From Ahaetulla prasina (taxonomy: Eukaryota; Chordata; Lepidosauria; Squamata; Colubridae), in contig NC_080539.1 of the NCBI RefSeq assembly GCF_028640845.1, positions 373,034,733 through 373,098,732 of the forward strand: 64,000 nucleotides of DNA. The letters run 5' to 3'. This document shows positions 9,939 through 20,984 of the stretch, one piece after another. Below the pieces are notes generated by a model. It had not been told where the DNA came from. It worked only from the letters and a program-made list of their open reading frames with translations, and did no database searches. Both the position numbers and the translations under genes were made by a program. The first letter of the stretch is position 1. Each line of letters opens with the position of its first letter.

Positions 9939-10009
9939 CTGCTGCTCCCAAAGTTGGCCATCAGGAACCGCGTGGTTCTCCACATTTTCTTCCGACGACA
10001 TGGGTGACG
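9939..10009 (-). CDS. PLIN3: Perilipin first coding exon (start codon exon)
   Basis: The acceptor CTGCTTTTCAG ends at 10010, followed by an 8-nt 5' UTR remainder and ATG at 10001. It encodes MSSEENVENHAVPDGQLWEQ and a final Q (21 codons), ending at donor CAGCAG before GTAAGTTC. Phase 0 joins it to [10 protein letters not shown] in the next exon. The MS- start and short acidic N-terminus fit perilipin-3-type proteins. The upstream UTR exon is expected about 10 kb away at the GC-rich promoter near 20.4 kb. It is the only ATG that gives the family N-terminus with a functional splice pair. Confidence 0.88.
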
Positions 10010-10189
10010 CTGAAAAGCAGAAGAGGCGGGAATTGGAACGTGTTGCCCGGTTTTTTGAGCGGGTTTAAAATTAGGGGATTGGGGGGGGAGGAAAGGATAA
10101 CTGGAGGGACGCTATGGTATTTTATTTCTTAATTCGTTTTTAAAATGTTATCAGTGAAATCTACAAAGGTATAGGACAGCAATAATCTA

Positions 10190-10830
10190 AAGATGGAGGA
10201 GGAGGGGGAGGAAGAGGAGGAGGAAGAGCAGGAGAAGAGAAGGAGGAGGAGGGGGAGAAGGAGAAGAGGGCGAAGGAGGAGGAAGAGGAGAAAGGAGAAG
10301 AGGAGGAGAAGAAGGAGGAAGGTGGAGGAGGAAGGGAGGAGGAAGAAGAGAAGGAGGATGGAAGGAGGAGGAGGAGAAGAGGAAGAGGGAGAAGGAGGGG
10401 AGGAAGGAGAAGACGAGAAGGAGGGGAAGAGGATGAGAAGAGGAGGAAGAGGAAGAGGAGAAGGTGGTGGAGGAGGAGGGGAGGAGGAGGAGGAAAAGAG
10501 GGAGTGGGACAAGGAGGAGGATGAGAAGAGGAAGAGGAGAAGAAGAGGAGGGAGGAGAAAGAAAAGAAGGAGAAGAGAAGGAGGAGGAGGGGGTGAAGAA
10601 GAAAGAGAAGGAGAAGAGGAGGAGGAGGAGGAGGAGGAAGAGGAGGAGGAGAATGAAAAGAAGGAGAAGAGGAGGAGGGGGAGGAGGAAGAGGAGAAGGG
10701 GCGGGAGGAGAAATAAGAAGAGGAGGAAGGTGGAGGATGAGAAGGATGGGTGGAGGATGAGAAGAGAAAAAGGGAGAAGGGGGAGGAGGAGGAGGAGGAG
10801 GATGAGAAGGAGAAGAAGAAATATCCATAT
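10190..10830 (+). repeat. 640-bp GGA/GAA polypurine tract
   Basis: Almost pure purine on the plus strand and polypyrimidine in the perilipin transcript. It could adopt triplex structures. Long Lys/Arg/Glu or Ser/Pro/Leu frames through it are artefacts. Confidence 0.95.
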
Positions 10831-10974
10831 AAAAAGTTCCAATGAAAATATTACTTACTAAGCACGCTCAGTCCCTTACAATGACCTTAAATACGGCATA
10901 TTAAAAGCACAACGGCCCATTGTCTCATTCCTAGACTATAAGCTCACTTCAACCATTGACGGAAGACTCTTGAA

Positions 10975-11100
10975 CTCACTACTTAATACACTGTTTCCCA
11001 ACCTTGTCAACTTTCAAAAAGTTGAAGTTCAATTCCCAGAATGCTTCAGGCAACCGGCTGGATGGGGAATTCTGGGGGTTGAAGCCCACCTTACCTTCAA
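10975..11100. mobile_element. Decayed hAT-type MITE fragment
   Basis: Contains TTCCCAACCTTGTCAACTTT and GGGGAATTCTGGGGGTTGAA, an inverted pair of the MITE interior. Confidence 0.5.
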
Positions 11101-11276
11101 GCCGCCACGTTTGAGAAAGGCTGCCTCAACATCTGTCAACCTCTGTCGAGTCAACACCAGGAATTCCTTAGAATTGTGCGATCAGTTAAAACATCTCATA
11201 ACAATTAAAAGAAGACTAAAACAGCAAAACCGATGAAAGGAACAGCACGACGGAAGAGAATCAGAAAGAACTAATA

Positions 11277-11639
11277 CAGGTAGTCCTTGACTTATAACCA
11301 TTTGTTTAGTGACCATTCGATGTTACAAACGGTACTGAAAAAAATGTGACTTATGGCCGTTTTCCACAAACTTCGGACCACTGAGGCATCTCTACGGTCA
11401 CGAGATCAAAATTCAGTCTCATATTTATAACGGTTGCTGTGTTACACGATTCCCCGATGCGACCTTCTGACAAGCGACGTCAGTGGGGAAGCCCGATTCA
11501 CTTTAACAATTTTGTGGTTTACTTAATGACGGTGGTGATTCGCTTAACAACGGTGGCAAGAAAGAAAGCTCGTAAAATTTCCTGCCTGGGCAGGGGGCTT
11601 GGACTAGAAGACCTCCAAGGTCCCTTCCAACTCTGATGA

Positions 11640-11710
<71 letters not shown>

Positions 11711-11745
11711 ATTAAAATGGAGCAAAACTCACTTAGTAACCATTT
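11277..11745. mobile_element. Tigger-like MITE interrupted by CR1 tail
   Basis: It starts CAGGTAGTCCTTGACTTATA. At TAAAAT (both sides) it is interrupted by a CR1 3' end (about 11580-11640) whose tail has become an (ATT)n run, then resumes with GGAGCAAAACTCACTTAGTA. Confidence 0.75.
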
Positions 11746-11984
11746 TTCCTGAGGTGTTTTGTTTTTTTCTTTTTCAAAAACCAAAACGCCTGGTCTTTTG
11801 CAATGCTTCCTTGTTTCTAGTCCTCATGACGTAGCTGAAAAATGGGAACGACATCACCAGGGGCTAAAAGTAAGCTGGGTTGGCCCTCAAAGGTCTCCCC
11901 GGGCTAGCAAATCGCATTTCTGTAGGGCATAATCTGAGAACCCAATCGAGCGGGAAGGGAAGAGGATAGGCAAGGAATAAAACA

Positions 11985-12500
11985 GCCTTTTTTTTTTTTA
12001 TAAAAAAGTTTTATTTTTACATTCATATCCAACAACTCATCCAATGTACAATCATATACAATTAGTCGGGCTTGCCCAGTCACCACCCCCTCCTTTTAAC
12101 TCTCTTCCCACTTCTACCTTCTTCTACTTTCCAGAACTTCCTCCCCTTCTCTTATCTACATCCTCTCCTCCCTCCACCCTACACCTTCCTTCTCCCTCTT
12201 CCTTCCTCTTCCTTCCTCTTCTCCTCTTTCCTACGTCCTACTCTCTCCTCTTTTCTCCCTCCCCACCGTTCTAAAATGGTAACTGGGCAGACCCGACCCT
12301 ACATTAATTATATTTATACATCTTCAATAATCCCTGTACATTAACCATCACTCCATCCTCTACCCTCAACCCCCCCCCAGTTCCCCTTCCCCCCCACCCC
12401 CGACTTCCCAGAACAAAATGCAGGGTATCAAAACTAACAATCATAATCCAAAATAAATCTTAAATTATAACCTCTAGTCACTCCAGAATAAAAGAGCCTT
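11985..12500 (-). mobile_element. L1-type LINE 3' UTR
   Basis: A T-rich start on the plus strand (poly-A on minus) is followed by a C/T-rich, T-rich 3' UTR without a recognisable ORF2 part. Confidence 0.5.
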
Positions 12501-12782
12501 GATGTGCCAGACAAATATGCTCAGAAAATTAACTCCTGTCCCACTGGGCTGCTTGCCAGGGGCACAAAAAAGTCCTTAGTCACTTTGGGATGGCTATCGT
12601 TCTTTTAAGCTCGTGCCAGGAATGTCACCCTGTGGCGACTCGCACACAGAAATACAATCCCTGGGTACAACATGTTCAGGCAAGTCGACTGCAGAATTCT
12701 CTCCTTATTTGGTGACGACACAATGGGGTGCAACGGGGCTCGTACCCCTTATTAGGCAAACTGGCACAAGCCCAATCCTTTA

Positions 12783-13165
12783 CGTGATTGTGGCTCAAGC
12801 GGCTAAGACGCTGAGCTTGTCGATCGAAAGGTCGGCAGTTCGGCGGTTCGAAACCCGAGTGCTGCTGCGTAACGGGATGAGCTCCCGTGACTTGTCCCAG
12901 CTTCTGCCAACCTAGCAGTTCGAAAGCACGTAAAAAAATGCAAGTAGAAAAATAGGGACCGCCTTTGGTGGGAAGGGAACAGCGTTCCGTGCGCCTTTGG
13001 CATTGAGTCATCCCGGAAACACGATCACGGAGAAATCCTCCGGCTCTTCGGCTTTGAAACGGAGATGAGCACCGCCCCCTAGAGTCAGGAACAACTAGCA
13101 CGTATGTGCGAGGGGAACCTTTATTTATTATTTATTTATTCAATTTTACCTTTACCTTTACCCGA
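12783..13165 (+). mobile_element. Sauria-type SINE
   Basis: It has a tRNA-like head (CTGAGCTTGTCGATCGAAAG, B box GGTTCGAAACC) and the body GAAACGGAGATGAGCACCGC then CACGTATGTGCGAGGGGAAC, with a CTTTACCTTTACC tail. This head/tail combination is characteristic of squamate Sauria SINEs with a BovB-like 3' end. Confidence 0.9.
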
Positions 13166-13445
13166 TTGCTTTCTACATCTCGCCTTTCAGCTTTGTAAAA
13201 TATACACAGATTATCAGTACGCAAAATGCCAATTGATATTAAATGCAGGTTGATGTACGACCACAAGGGACTTACGATCACAGTTCTGGGCTCAGTTATG
13301 GTCATAAGTCGAGGACGTCTGTTCTAGAATGTCATTCTTCAGAAACAGTGCTAAGGACGCCAATGAACGGCTGATGATCAGATGTCCTTGAAATGGACCT
13401 ACACAGAATTCCTGCACCAGTAAGTAGCACCTGGCTCAATAGTAG

Positions 13446-13965
13446 TGTTGGAAGAAATATCCATCTGGGTTCAGTTCCAAGTGGGGACAAAGACACTGGA
13501 AACATGGAGGCTGCTTGGAAAGATGGTTTAATGGTGGTCAGGATCACATGGCTTGAGATTCTGAACAGAAAAGGGATGAGATCCTGTGCGCTCCCTGGCT
13601 TTATGCTTTCTCTGAGCTTTGAACTTTCTGGGGCATAGGAAGAGTATCCTGATTGGTTGACAGACTCCCAGGGGGTGGGGGTCTTAGCTAGCCTTGCTGG
13701 CTGATGTAATCTTCCCAGGTGCCATGTGGTGAGTTTCAGTTGCTAGATGGGTCCTATTATGTTGCAGATGATGGCCCATTGACAAAGGTGGGGACAATGG
13801 GTTTCTGTCTCTGACCCATTGACAAAGGTGGGGGGAGTCAGGAAGCTGCTTTGTCTTTAAAACATGTTTCTCCATTTCTCATCCAGGGAAATATATTCTG
13901 CCTTTTAAAATATTTTCTAAAATATTTCATTCTTCTAGGAGGGGGGTGGGTGCTAAATTCCTACA
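13446..13965 (-). mobile_element. Solo LTR inserted in CR1, 4-bp target duplication
   Basis: The bounds are TGTTGGAAGAAATATCC and AAATTCCTACA on the plus strand, matching both LTRs of the element at 38498-43243. GTAG flanks it (13442-13445, 13966-13969). The undisturbed CR1 site at about 36300 reads CAATAGTAGTACCTGTGAG, confirming the empty site. Confidence 0.92.
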
Positions 13966-14625
13966 GTAGTAACTGTGAGAGGGATTTTGGAGTCCTAGTG
14001 GACAACCATTTAGATATGAGCCATCCGTGTGCAGCAGCTGCCAAAAAAGCCAACACAGTTCTGGGCTGCATAAACAGAGGGATAGAATCAAGATCATGTG
14101 AAGTGTTAATGCCACTTTATAAGGCCTTGGTAAGGCCACACTTGGAATATTGCATCCAGTTTTGGTCGCCATGATGTTGAGACTCTAGAAAGAGTGCAGA
14201 GAAGAGCAACAAAGATGATTAAACTAGAACTGGGGGCTAAAACATTTAAAGAATGGTTGCAGGAACTGGGTATGTCTAGTTTAATGAAAAGAAGGACAAG
14301 GGGAGACATGATAGCAGTGTTCCAATATCTAAGGGGTTGCCACAAAGAAGAGGGAGTCAAACTATTCTCCAAAGCACCTGAGGGTAGAACAAGAAGCAAT
14401 GGGTGGAAACTGATCAAGGAAAGAAGCAACTTAGAACTAAGGAGAAATTTCCTGAGGGTTAGAACAATTAATAAGTGGAACGACTTGCCTGCAGAAGTTG
14501 TGAATGCTCCAACCCTGGAAATTTTTAAGAAAATGTTGGACTGAGATGGTGTAGGGTTTCCTGCTTGAGCAGGGGGCTGGACTAGAAGACCTCCAAGGTC
14601 CCTTCCAACTCTTGTTATTCTGTAG
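13966..14625 (+). mobile_element. CR1 LINE ORF2 3' portion and tail
   Basis: Same CR1 segment as 4552 and 36297, with [13 protein letters not shown], then RRNFLRVRTINKWNDLP, and the 3' end GGACTAGAAGACCTCCAAGG. Confidence 0.88.
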
Positions 14626-14784
14626 TCTACATTAAGTAAGGAACTAAATAAAATGCTGAATTTACACAGGTTATTTGAAGGAGCAGAATAATAGAATCGG
14701 AAGGGACCTTGGAGATCTTCTAAGCCAACCCCCCATCTAACATATTTGTGGAAACCTATGGCCTTGCAGGCCCATTTCACAGGG

Positions 14785-15062
14785 AAAGGTTTTTTTTTTA
14801 ATTTGCATTTATATCCCGCCCTTCTCCGAAGACTCAGGGCGGCTTACACTATGTCAAGCAATAGTCTTCATCCATTTGTGTATTATATACAAAGTCAACT
14901 TATTGCCCCCAACAATCTGGGTCCTCATTTTACCTACCTTATAAAGGATGGAAGGCTGAGTCAACCTTGGGCCTGGTGGGGCTTGAACCTGCAGTAATTG
15001 CAAGCAGCTGCTGTTAATAACAGACTGTCTTACCAGTCTGAACCACAGAGGTGAAGTTTCCC
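14785..15062 (-). mobile_element. tRNA-derived SINE (minus)
   Basis: Reverse complement of the 2725 family: CCCTTCTCCGAAGACTCAGG at left, GTGGGGCTTGAACCTGCAGT (inverse B box) at right. Confidence 0.8.
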
Positions 15063-15364
15063 ACCGATTGACAGTAAAGGGGGAAACCAAACTGGTTTTT
15101 TTAAAAAAATATATAAGCTCCTGTCACTGAAAAGCAGAAACCAACATTGTTAGAAGGGCAAGGCAGATCCATTTTATGATATTCTATTTCTGTGCTGAAA
15201 GACTAGCCAAGGTCCTTTTAATTTGGCCAGGAGCCACAGTTCAGAAAATAATGTTTCTCTTTCGGCATTAAATGTTTCAAGCCAATCAAGGATATTCCCA
15301 CAAATTTAAATCCTGAGAAACATTTTTATCCCCCAAAGAGGAAGCTGAGAAAATGTTATTAACA

Positions 15365-15955
15365 GAACATTAACAGATTAACAGAGTTGGAAGGGACCTT
15401 GGAGGTCATCTAGTCCAATCCCCCACCCCAAGCAGGAGACCTTACACCATTTCTGACAGATGGCAGTCCAGTCTCTTCTTGAAAGCCTCCACTGATGAAG
15501 CTCCCAAAACTTCTGAAGGCAGCTTCTGTTCCATGGGTGGCTTGTTCTCACTGTCAGGAAATTCCTCCTTATTTCCAGGTTGAATCTCTCCTTGTTCAGT
15601 TTCCATCCATTGTTCCTTGTCCGGCCTTCAGGTGCTTTCGAAAATAACTTGACCCCCTCATTTCTGTGGCAGCCCCTCAAATATTGGAAGATGCTATCCT
15701 GTCTCCCCTGGTTCTTCTCTTCACTAGACTAGCCATGCCCAGTTCCTGCAACCGTCCATCTTATTTTTCAGCCTCCAGTCCCCTCATCATCCTGGTTGCT
15801 CTTCTCTGCACTTTTTCTAGAGTCTCAACCTCTTTGTTAGAGTGTGGTGACCAAAACTGGATGCAGCATTCTAGATGTGGTTTTACTAAGGCTTTATAGA
15901 GTGGTATTAGTATCTCACTTGATCTTGATTGTATCCCTGTTAATGCAGTTTAGGA
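15365..15955 (-). mobile_element. CR1 LINE 3' portion (minus)
   Basis: Inverse CR1 3' end (CAGAGTTGGAAGGGACCTTG) followed by the ORF2 C-terminus read on the minus strand. Confidence 0.8.
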
Positions 15956-16285
15956 TTGCATTGTAAGTGTTGTACCTTGATGAAGGGTACCTTTTCTTTT
16001 ATGTACGCTGAGAGCATATGCACCAAGACAAATTCCTTGTGTGTCCAATCACACTTGGCCAATAAAATTCTATTCTATTCTATTGTAATTCTATTCTATT
16101 CTATTCTATTCTTGTTCTATTCTATTTCTATTCTATTCTATTCTATTCTACTCTACTCTAATTCTATTCTATTGTAATAATATTCTATTGTAATAATATG
16201 CTATTGTAATTCTATTGTAATTCTATTGTTATCCTATCATACCCTATTCCTATCCCATCTCATCCTATCCTATCCTATCCTTCCA
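15956..16285 (+). mobile_element. LINE 3' tail with (TTCTA)n expansion
   Basis: Contains the block TCACACTTGGCCAATAAAAT ending in a (TTCTA)n tail. The same tail occurs inverted at 20643 and 47436. The LINE family was not identified. Confidence 0.65.
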
Positions 16286-16394
16286 TTCTCCCATTCCTCA
16301 CAAATCAACACGGTCAGGAGTCATGAACTCCCAACACGCTCAAAGTCCTCAGTTTTATCAGCCAACAATCTAGTCCCCACATTACCAAAAAAAA

Positions 16395-17158
16395 ATAAAA
16401 AATGTTGAGACTTTTATAGAAAAAGTGCAAAGAAGAGCAACTAAGATGACTAAGCAACTAAGAGCAACTAAGATGAGCCTCTGGTGGCTCAGCAGACTAA
16501 GTCTGTCTGTTATTAAAACAGCTGCTTGCAATTACTGCAAGTTCAAGTCCCACCAGGCCCAAGGTTGACTCAGCCTTCCATCCTTTATAAGGTAGGTAAA
16601 ATGAGGACCCAGATTGTTGGGGGCAATAAGTTGACTTTGTATATAATATACAAATGGATGAAGACTATTGCTTAACACAATGTAAGCCGCCCTGAGTCTT
16701 CGGAGAAGGGCGGGATATAAATGCAAATAAATAAAATAAAATAAATAAATAAATAAAAAGCCTGGAAAGTAAAATATATGAAGAACAGTTGCAGGATTTG
16801 GGTTTGGCTAGACTAGAGAAAAGAAGAATTAGAGGTGACATGATAGCAGTGTTCCAGTATTTGAAGGGCTGCCACAAAGAAGAGGGGAACAAATTATTCT
16901 CCAAAGCCCCCATGAAGGCAGGACAAGAAATAATAGGTGGAAACTAATCAAGGAGAGAAGCAATTTAGAACTAAGGAGAAATTTCCCGATAGAACAATTA
17001 ACCAGCGGAACAGCTTCCCTCCAGAAGTTGTGAATGCTCCAACGCTGGAAGTTTTTAGGAAGAGCCTGGACAGCCACTTGTCTCAAATTGTATTTGGGTC
17101 TCTCCTGCCTAAACAGGGGGTTGGATTAGTAGATCTCCAGGTCCCTTCCAACTCTGTT
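16395..17158 (+). mobile_element. CR1 LINE split by a SINE
   Basis: CR1 ORF2 text and the 3' end CTAAACAGGGGGTTGGATTA are interrupted by a tRNA-derived SINE (about 16475-16755). Confidence 0.8.
16475..16755 (+). mobile_element. tRNA-derived SINE inside CR1
   Basis: Same family as 2725-2992: GGTGGCTCAGCAGACTAAGT head, GCCGCCCTGAGTCTTCGGAG tail, then AAATAAA repeats. Confidence 0.85.
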
Positions 17159-17159
17159 A

Positions 17160-17640
17160 CGCTGAGCCAATTCTGTGTTCTTATCACAATACAAAAAAGA
17201 TGTGGAGACTCTAGAAAGGGTGCAGAGAAGAGCAACAAAAATGATTCGCGGACTGGAGACTAAAACATAGGAAGAATGATTGCAGGAACTGGGTATGTCT
17301 AGTTTAATGAAAAGAAGGACTAGGGGAGACATGATAGCAGTCTTCCAATATCTCAGGGGCTGCCACAAAGAAGAGGGAGCCAAACTATTCTCCAAAGCAC
17401 CTGAGGGTAGAACAAGAAGCAATGGGTGGAAACTAATCGAGGAGAGAAGCAACTTAGAACTAAGGAGAAACTTCCTAACAATGAGCACTATTAACCAGAG
17501 GAACTCCTTGCCTCCAGAAGTTGTGGATGCTTCTTCACTGGTGCTTTGTCTGGAATGGTAGAGGGTTTCCTGCTTGAGCAGGGGGCTGGACTAGAAGACC
17601 TCCAAGGTCCTTTCCAGCTCTTAATTCTGATAGATGAACT
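17160..17640 (+). mobile_element. CR1 LINE 3' portion
   Basis: A second tandem-lying CR1 fragment with [38 protein letters not shown] and the standard 3' end. Confidence 0.85.
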
Positions 17641-17766
17641 TTTTGGCACCCAAAGATTCTAGAAGTGGGAAGGAAGCTGCAGCGACATCCTTTTTTTTTT
17701 AAAAGCCTAATAAAAACTGTTATTAAAATCACACTTAGCCTACAGCTTTCTTGTTAGCATCTATAG

Positions 17767-18183
17767 CCATGATGGCGAATATATGACAGGTGGTACACAG
17801 AGCCCTGTTCGTGCTCACGCCAGTTGTCGCCCCAGCCCAGCTCCACTGTACATGCATGGGTGACTCACACCAGCCAGCTGGTCTTCAGGTTTTGACCAAA
17901 GGGGGTGGGGCGCATGTGGGGGACACCCACGCACGGTGGCAGACTGCATGCATGGGGGGGGAAAGTTGGGGGCTTTCAGGCACAAAATAGGGTGCGGGGG
18001 TGGGGGGACACCACGCCCTGATTTGGGCCTGAAAAGTCTCCTGCATCAACCTGGAATCGAAAATGGGGTGCGGGGGTCCCAGGGCGCATGCGTGGGGACT
18101 GTGGGCATCTGTGGGGGTGCGCTTGCATTGAATTTTGGGGGTTCGGCCATGCGTGCGTGCATTCATCCGGTTAACCATCACCG
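17767..18183. mobile_element. hAT-type element (CCATGATGGCGAA family)
   Basis: The ends are CCATGATGGCGAATATATG and its inverse GGTTAACCATCACCG, with flanks ATCTATAG / ATCTATAT (7 of 8). It is related to the element at 62774-63351. Confidence 0.8.
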
Positions 18184-18195
18184 ATCTATATAAAA

Positions 18196-18335
18196 CAGGG
18201 GTCTCCAACCTTGGTCCCTTTAAGACTTGTGGACTTCAACTCCCAGAGTCCCTCAGCCAGCAAAGCTTTGCTGGCTGAGGGACTCTGGGAGTTGAAGTCC
18301 ACAAGTCTTAAAGGGACCAAGGTTGGAGACCCCTG
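18196..18335. mobile_element. 140-bp near-perfect palindromic hAT MITE
   Basis: The two 70-bp halves are almost exact inverses, running CAGGGGTCTCCAACCTTGG inward to AAAGCTTT at the centre. The exact 8-bp target ATATAAAA is on both sides (18188-18195, 18336-18343). Confidence 0.96.
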
Positions 18336-18349
18336 ATATAAAAGAAATG

Positions 18350-19040
18350 CTAATTTCTGGAGGGAAATAATAATAATAAGATTGTGGAAAAGACAAAAGT
18401 GTGGATAGTCGACATTGCTATACCTGGTGACAGCAGAATTGATGAGAAACAACTTGAAAAAAGTCACCAGATATCAAGATTTGAGAATCGAATTGCAGAG
18501 ACTCTGGCATAAACCAGTGCAGGTGGTTCCAGTGGTACTCGGCACACTGGGAGCTGTGCCTAAAGACCTAGGCAAGCACTTCAAAGCAATTGGCGCTGAC
18601 CAATTATTATTTCACCGAGCGGGATTACCCTAAGACATATTTTAACAAAATTTTAATGGATTTTAATCGGTCTCTGACCATTTTAGTGACTCGGCCATTA
18701 AATATTTGCTTTTCATTGTTTTTAAATATTGTTATTTATTATATTTATATTGTATTGGTGTGTGTTGGCTGTAAACCGCCCTGAGTCCTTCGGGAGATGG
18801 TGCAGTATAGAAATGTAATTATAAATAAAAAATAAAATAAAAAGATCACCATTGGTCAGCTGCAGAAGGCCACCTTATTGGGATCTGCTCGCATAATTCG
18901 CCGATACATCACGCAGTCCTAAACGCTTGGGAAGGGTTCGACTAGTGATCTGTGATACGAAATCCAGCATAGTTATCTTGTTTGCTGTGTATACTGTCAT
19001 TTTGTGTAAGTAAAATAATAATAATAATAATCATCATCAT
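18350..19040 (+). mobile_element. Decayed LINE ORF2 C-terminus split by L2 tail
   Basis: It encodes KYQDL-like text (TRYQDLRIELQRLWHKPVQV, then VPVVLGTLGAVPKDL). This resumes after an L2 tail (about 18600-18835) as ITIGQLQKATLLGSARIIRR. This is a recognised LINE C-terminal region; the clade is uncertain. Confidence 0.6.
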
Positions 19041-19049
19041 CTTGAAGTG

Positions 19050-19455
19050 TGTCCAGACAGTCCTTGACTTACAACCACTCCTTTAGTGACCGTTCAAAGT
19101 TACGACAGCCCTGAAAAAAAGTGACTTAGGATCATGTTTCACACTTACGACCGTTGTAGCAAACCTCCCCCCACCACCACTTGGTCCCACAATCAAAATT
19201 CAAAGGCTTGGCAACTGATTCATATTTATGTCCTGGGAGGGGGGCACGTGATCTCCTTTTGCGACCTTCTGAGCAGCAAAGTCAATGGGGCAGTCGGATT
19301 CACTTAAGGACCGTGTTACTAATTTAACAGCTGCCGTGTTTCACTTAACAATGAAGGCAGGAAAGTTCGTAAAATGGGGCAAAACTCACTCAACACATCT
19401 CACCTAAGAACAGATATTTTGAGCTCAATTGTGGTCGAAAATCAGGGGCTAATCA
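19050..19455. mobile_element. Tigger-like MITE copy
   Basis: It starts CAGTCCTTGACTTACAACC and shares the family internal order (ACTTACGACCGTTGTAGC, TTGCGACCTTCTGAGCAGC, CACTTAACAATG). Confidence 0.7.
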
Positions 19456-19520
19456 TATGTGTGTGTGTGTGTGATTGCACGTATTCAGGATGAGTGTGTA
19501 TGTGTAAGAGAGGGAAAGCT

Positions 19521-19555
<35 letters not shown>

Positions 19556-19556
19556 G
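19456..19556. repeat. GT and GA microsatellites
   Basis: (TG)n at about 19457 and (GA)n at about 19525. Confidence 0.8.
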
Positions 19557-19559
19557 AAA

Positions 19560-20090
19560 CAGGCGGGATAAATTGTTTTTAATGCCTCCCACCTCATCTA
19601 AGCAAGTCTGGCCAACTCACAACAACAATCCAACAAAAACAATATACAAACGTATCAAAAAACGTTTCAAAACAGCCCATAAAGTTTTTTAAAAACAAAA
19701 CAGAAAATCACAACCAACAACAGCTGGATTCCTTCCACATCAACCACTTCTCCTTTTAAAGAAGAAAGTTGAACCCGGCCGGGAAAGAAATATTTGACAT
19801 CACTTTAGGGTTGGGTTTTTTTTTTAATCAAATGATAGATCTTTTCCAAAAACTTTCTTTAAAGTTCTGGCAAACTTCGAATCACTTTGGAAAAAAAAAA
19901 CATGGCATAAATAAATAAATATACATTTTTTTTTAAATCAAAACGGGCACAAGGATTTTCATTGTTCGCCCGCTTGGCTTGATATGACAACTCAGGGGAA
20001 AACAAAACAAAACAAAACAAAACAAACAAAAACCTTTTAAATATTTAAAATCTGTTTTATTAAAAAAAAAAAATCGCACCAGAGGAAACC
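19560..20090. other. A-rich intronic sequence
   Basis: A/T-rich with several poly-A/poly-T runs and an AAAAC microsatellite near 20000. No gene seen. It lies in intron 1 of the perilipin gene if the promoter below is right. Confidence 0.5.
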
Positions 20091-20382
20091 ACGCGGTTAG
20101 TTCACCCCGCAGGGCAAATAGTCTAATCTACAAGTTCGGGCGTGCAAAGCAGCAGCTCCTTTACGAGTTTCAAGGAGGCACAACAGAAACTCGCAGGCAC
20201 GCGTTCCCACGCGCGAGTTTCCCCGCATTAAAATCTCAAGTCACCGAACTTCTGGATTTTCCCTGAAGCGCGGAATATTGGGGAAAAAGTCTCCCTCGAA
20301 GCCGGCGGCTCCGATTCCCACGCTTTTCCTCCCCATTGCACGTACGTTTCCGACCCGGTGGAGCTACTCCTTACCCTCTTAC

Positions 20383-20480
20383 TCCCGTGTGAATCGACGT
20401 CGCGACCTCAACTCCACCAGCGAACAACTGCAGCTGATCCAGAGCGGGGGTGGGTGGGCGTGGTTAGAACGTTGGCCCGG
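20383..20480 (-). other. PLIN3: Probable perilipin 5' UTR exon (start of exon approximate)
   Basis: On the minus strand a consensus donor, CACGGGA before GTAAGAGG, lies at 20383/20382, with a second possible donor (GTAAGG) 8 nt further. It lies at the inner edge of the GC-rich promoter and would splice to the acceptor at 10010, a 10.4 kb first intron. The exon's upstream limit and the choice of donor are inferred; no start codon is expected here. Confidence 0.5.
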
Positions 20481-20640
20481 GAATTTTCGTTCCATCGCAG
20501 CGCGTCGGAGCCAATCAGCGAAGGGGAGGGCTGGACTTCAGCCAATGAGGAAAGAGACGGGACGGAAGCGGGCGGAGAGCGAAACTTCGCGCTGCACGTG
20601 GGTTGAAAATTTAGCGAGGCGTTTCTGGATAGGGCGGAAA
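20440..20640 (-). promoter_or_regulatory. PLIN3: GC-rich promoter with CCAAT, GC and E boxes
   Basis: A CpG-dense block amid A/T-rich repeats. Two CCAAT boxes (AGCCAATCAGCG near 20510 and CAGCCAATGAGG near 20540), a GC box (GGGCGGAG near 20570) and a CACGTG E box near 20595 are visible. No TATA box is seen. Position and direction fit a housekeeping-type perilipin promoter. A divergent gene on the plus strand cannot be excluded but none is recognised. Confidence 0.6.
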
Positions 20641-20642
20641 AA

Positions 20643-20790
20643 AATAGGATAGGATAGGATAGAATTTTTATTGGCCAAGTGTGATTGGACACACAAGGAA
20701 TTTGTCTTTGGTGCATAAGCTCTCAGTGTACATAAAAGAAAAGATAGAAAGGAAGAAAAGAAAAAAAGGAAGGGGTTTATAATTAATAAT
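20643..20790 (-). mobile_element. LINE 3' tail at promoter edge
   Basis: ATAGGATAGGATAGAATTTT then TTGGCCAAGTGTGATTGGAC is the inverse of the tail at 15956. It ends directly at the GC-rich promoter. Confidence 0.7.
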
Positions 20791-20984
20791 TATTAGTAAT
20801 ATTAGAAGCCCCGGAATATTGTTGAGTGGCGGGGGGGGGGGGGAGGTAAGGAAGAAGGGAAGAGCGGTAGAATGTGTGCAGAGGAAAAGGGGGGAAAAAA
20901 GAGAAAAAGTGCCTCTGGGCATATGCAGAATGCGGCTGGAAGGGAATAATAGGACATAGATGGCAAGGTTTACAGTTTGGATTT

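Noticed and set aside
10129..10861. Open frames of 213-237 codons (Ser/Pro/Leu or Glu/Arg/Lys)
   Set aside because: They run through a polypurine microsatellite and exist in several frames on both strands.
12600..13100. tRNA gene suggested by A and B box
   Set aside because: Part of a Sauria-type SINE with its body and tail; no complete cloverleaf.
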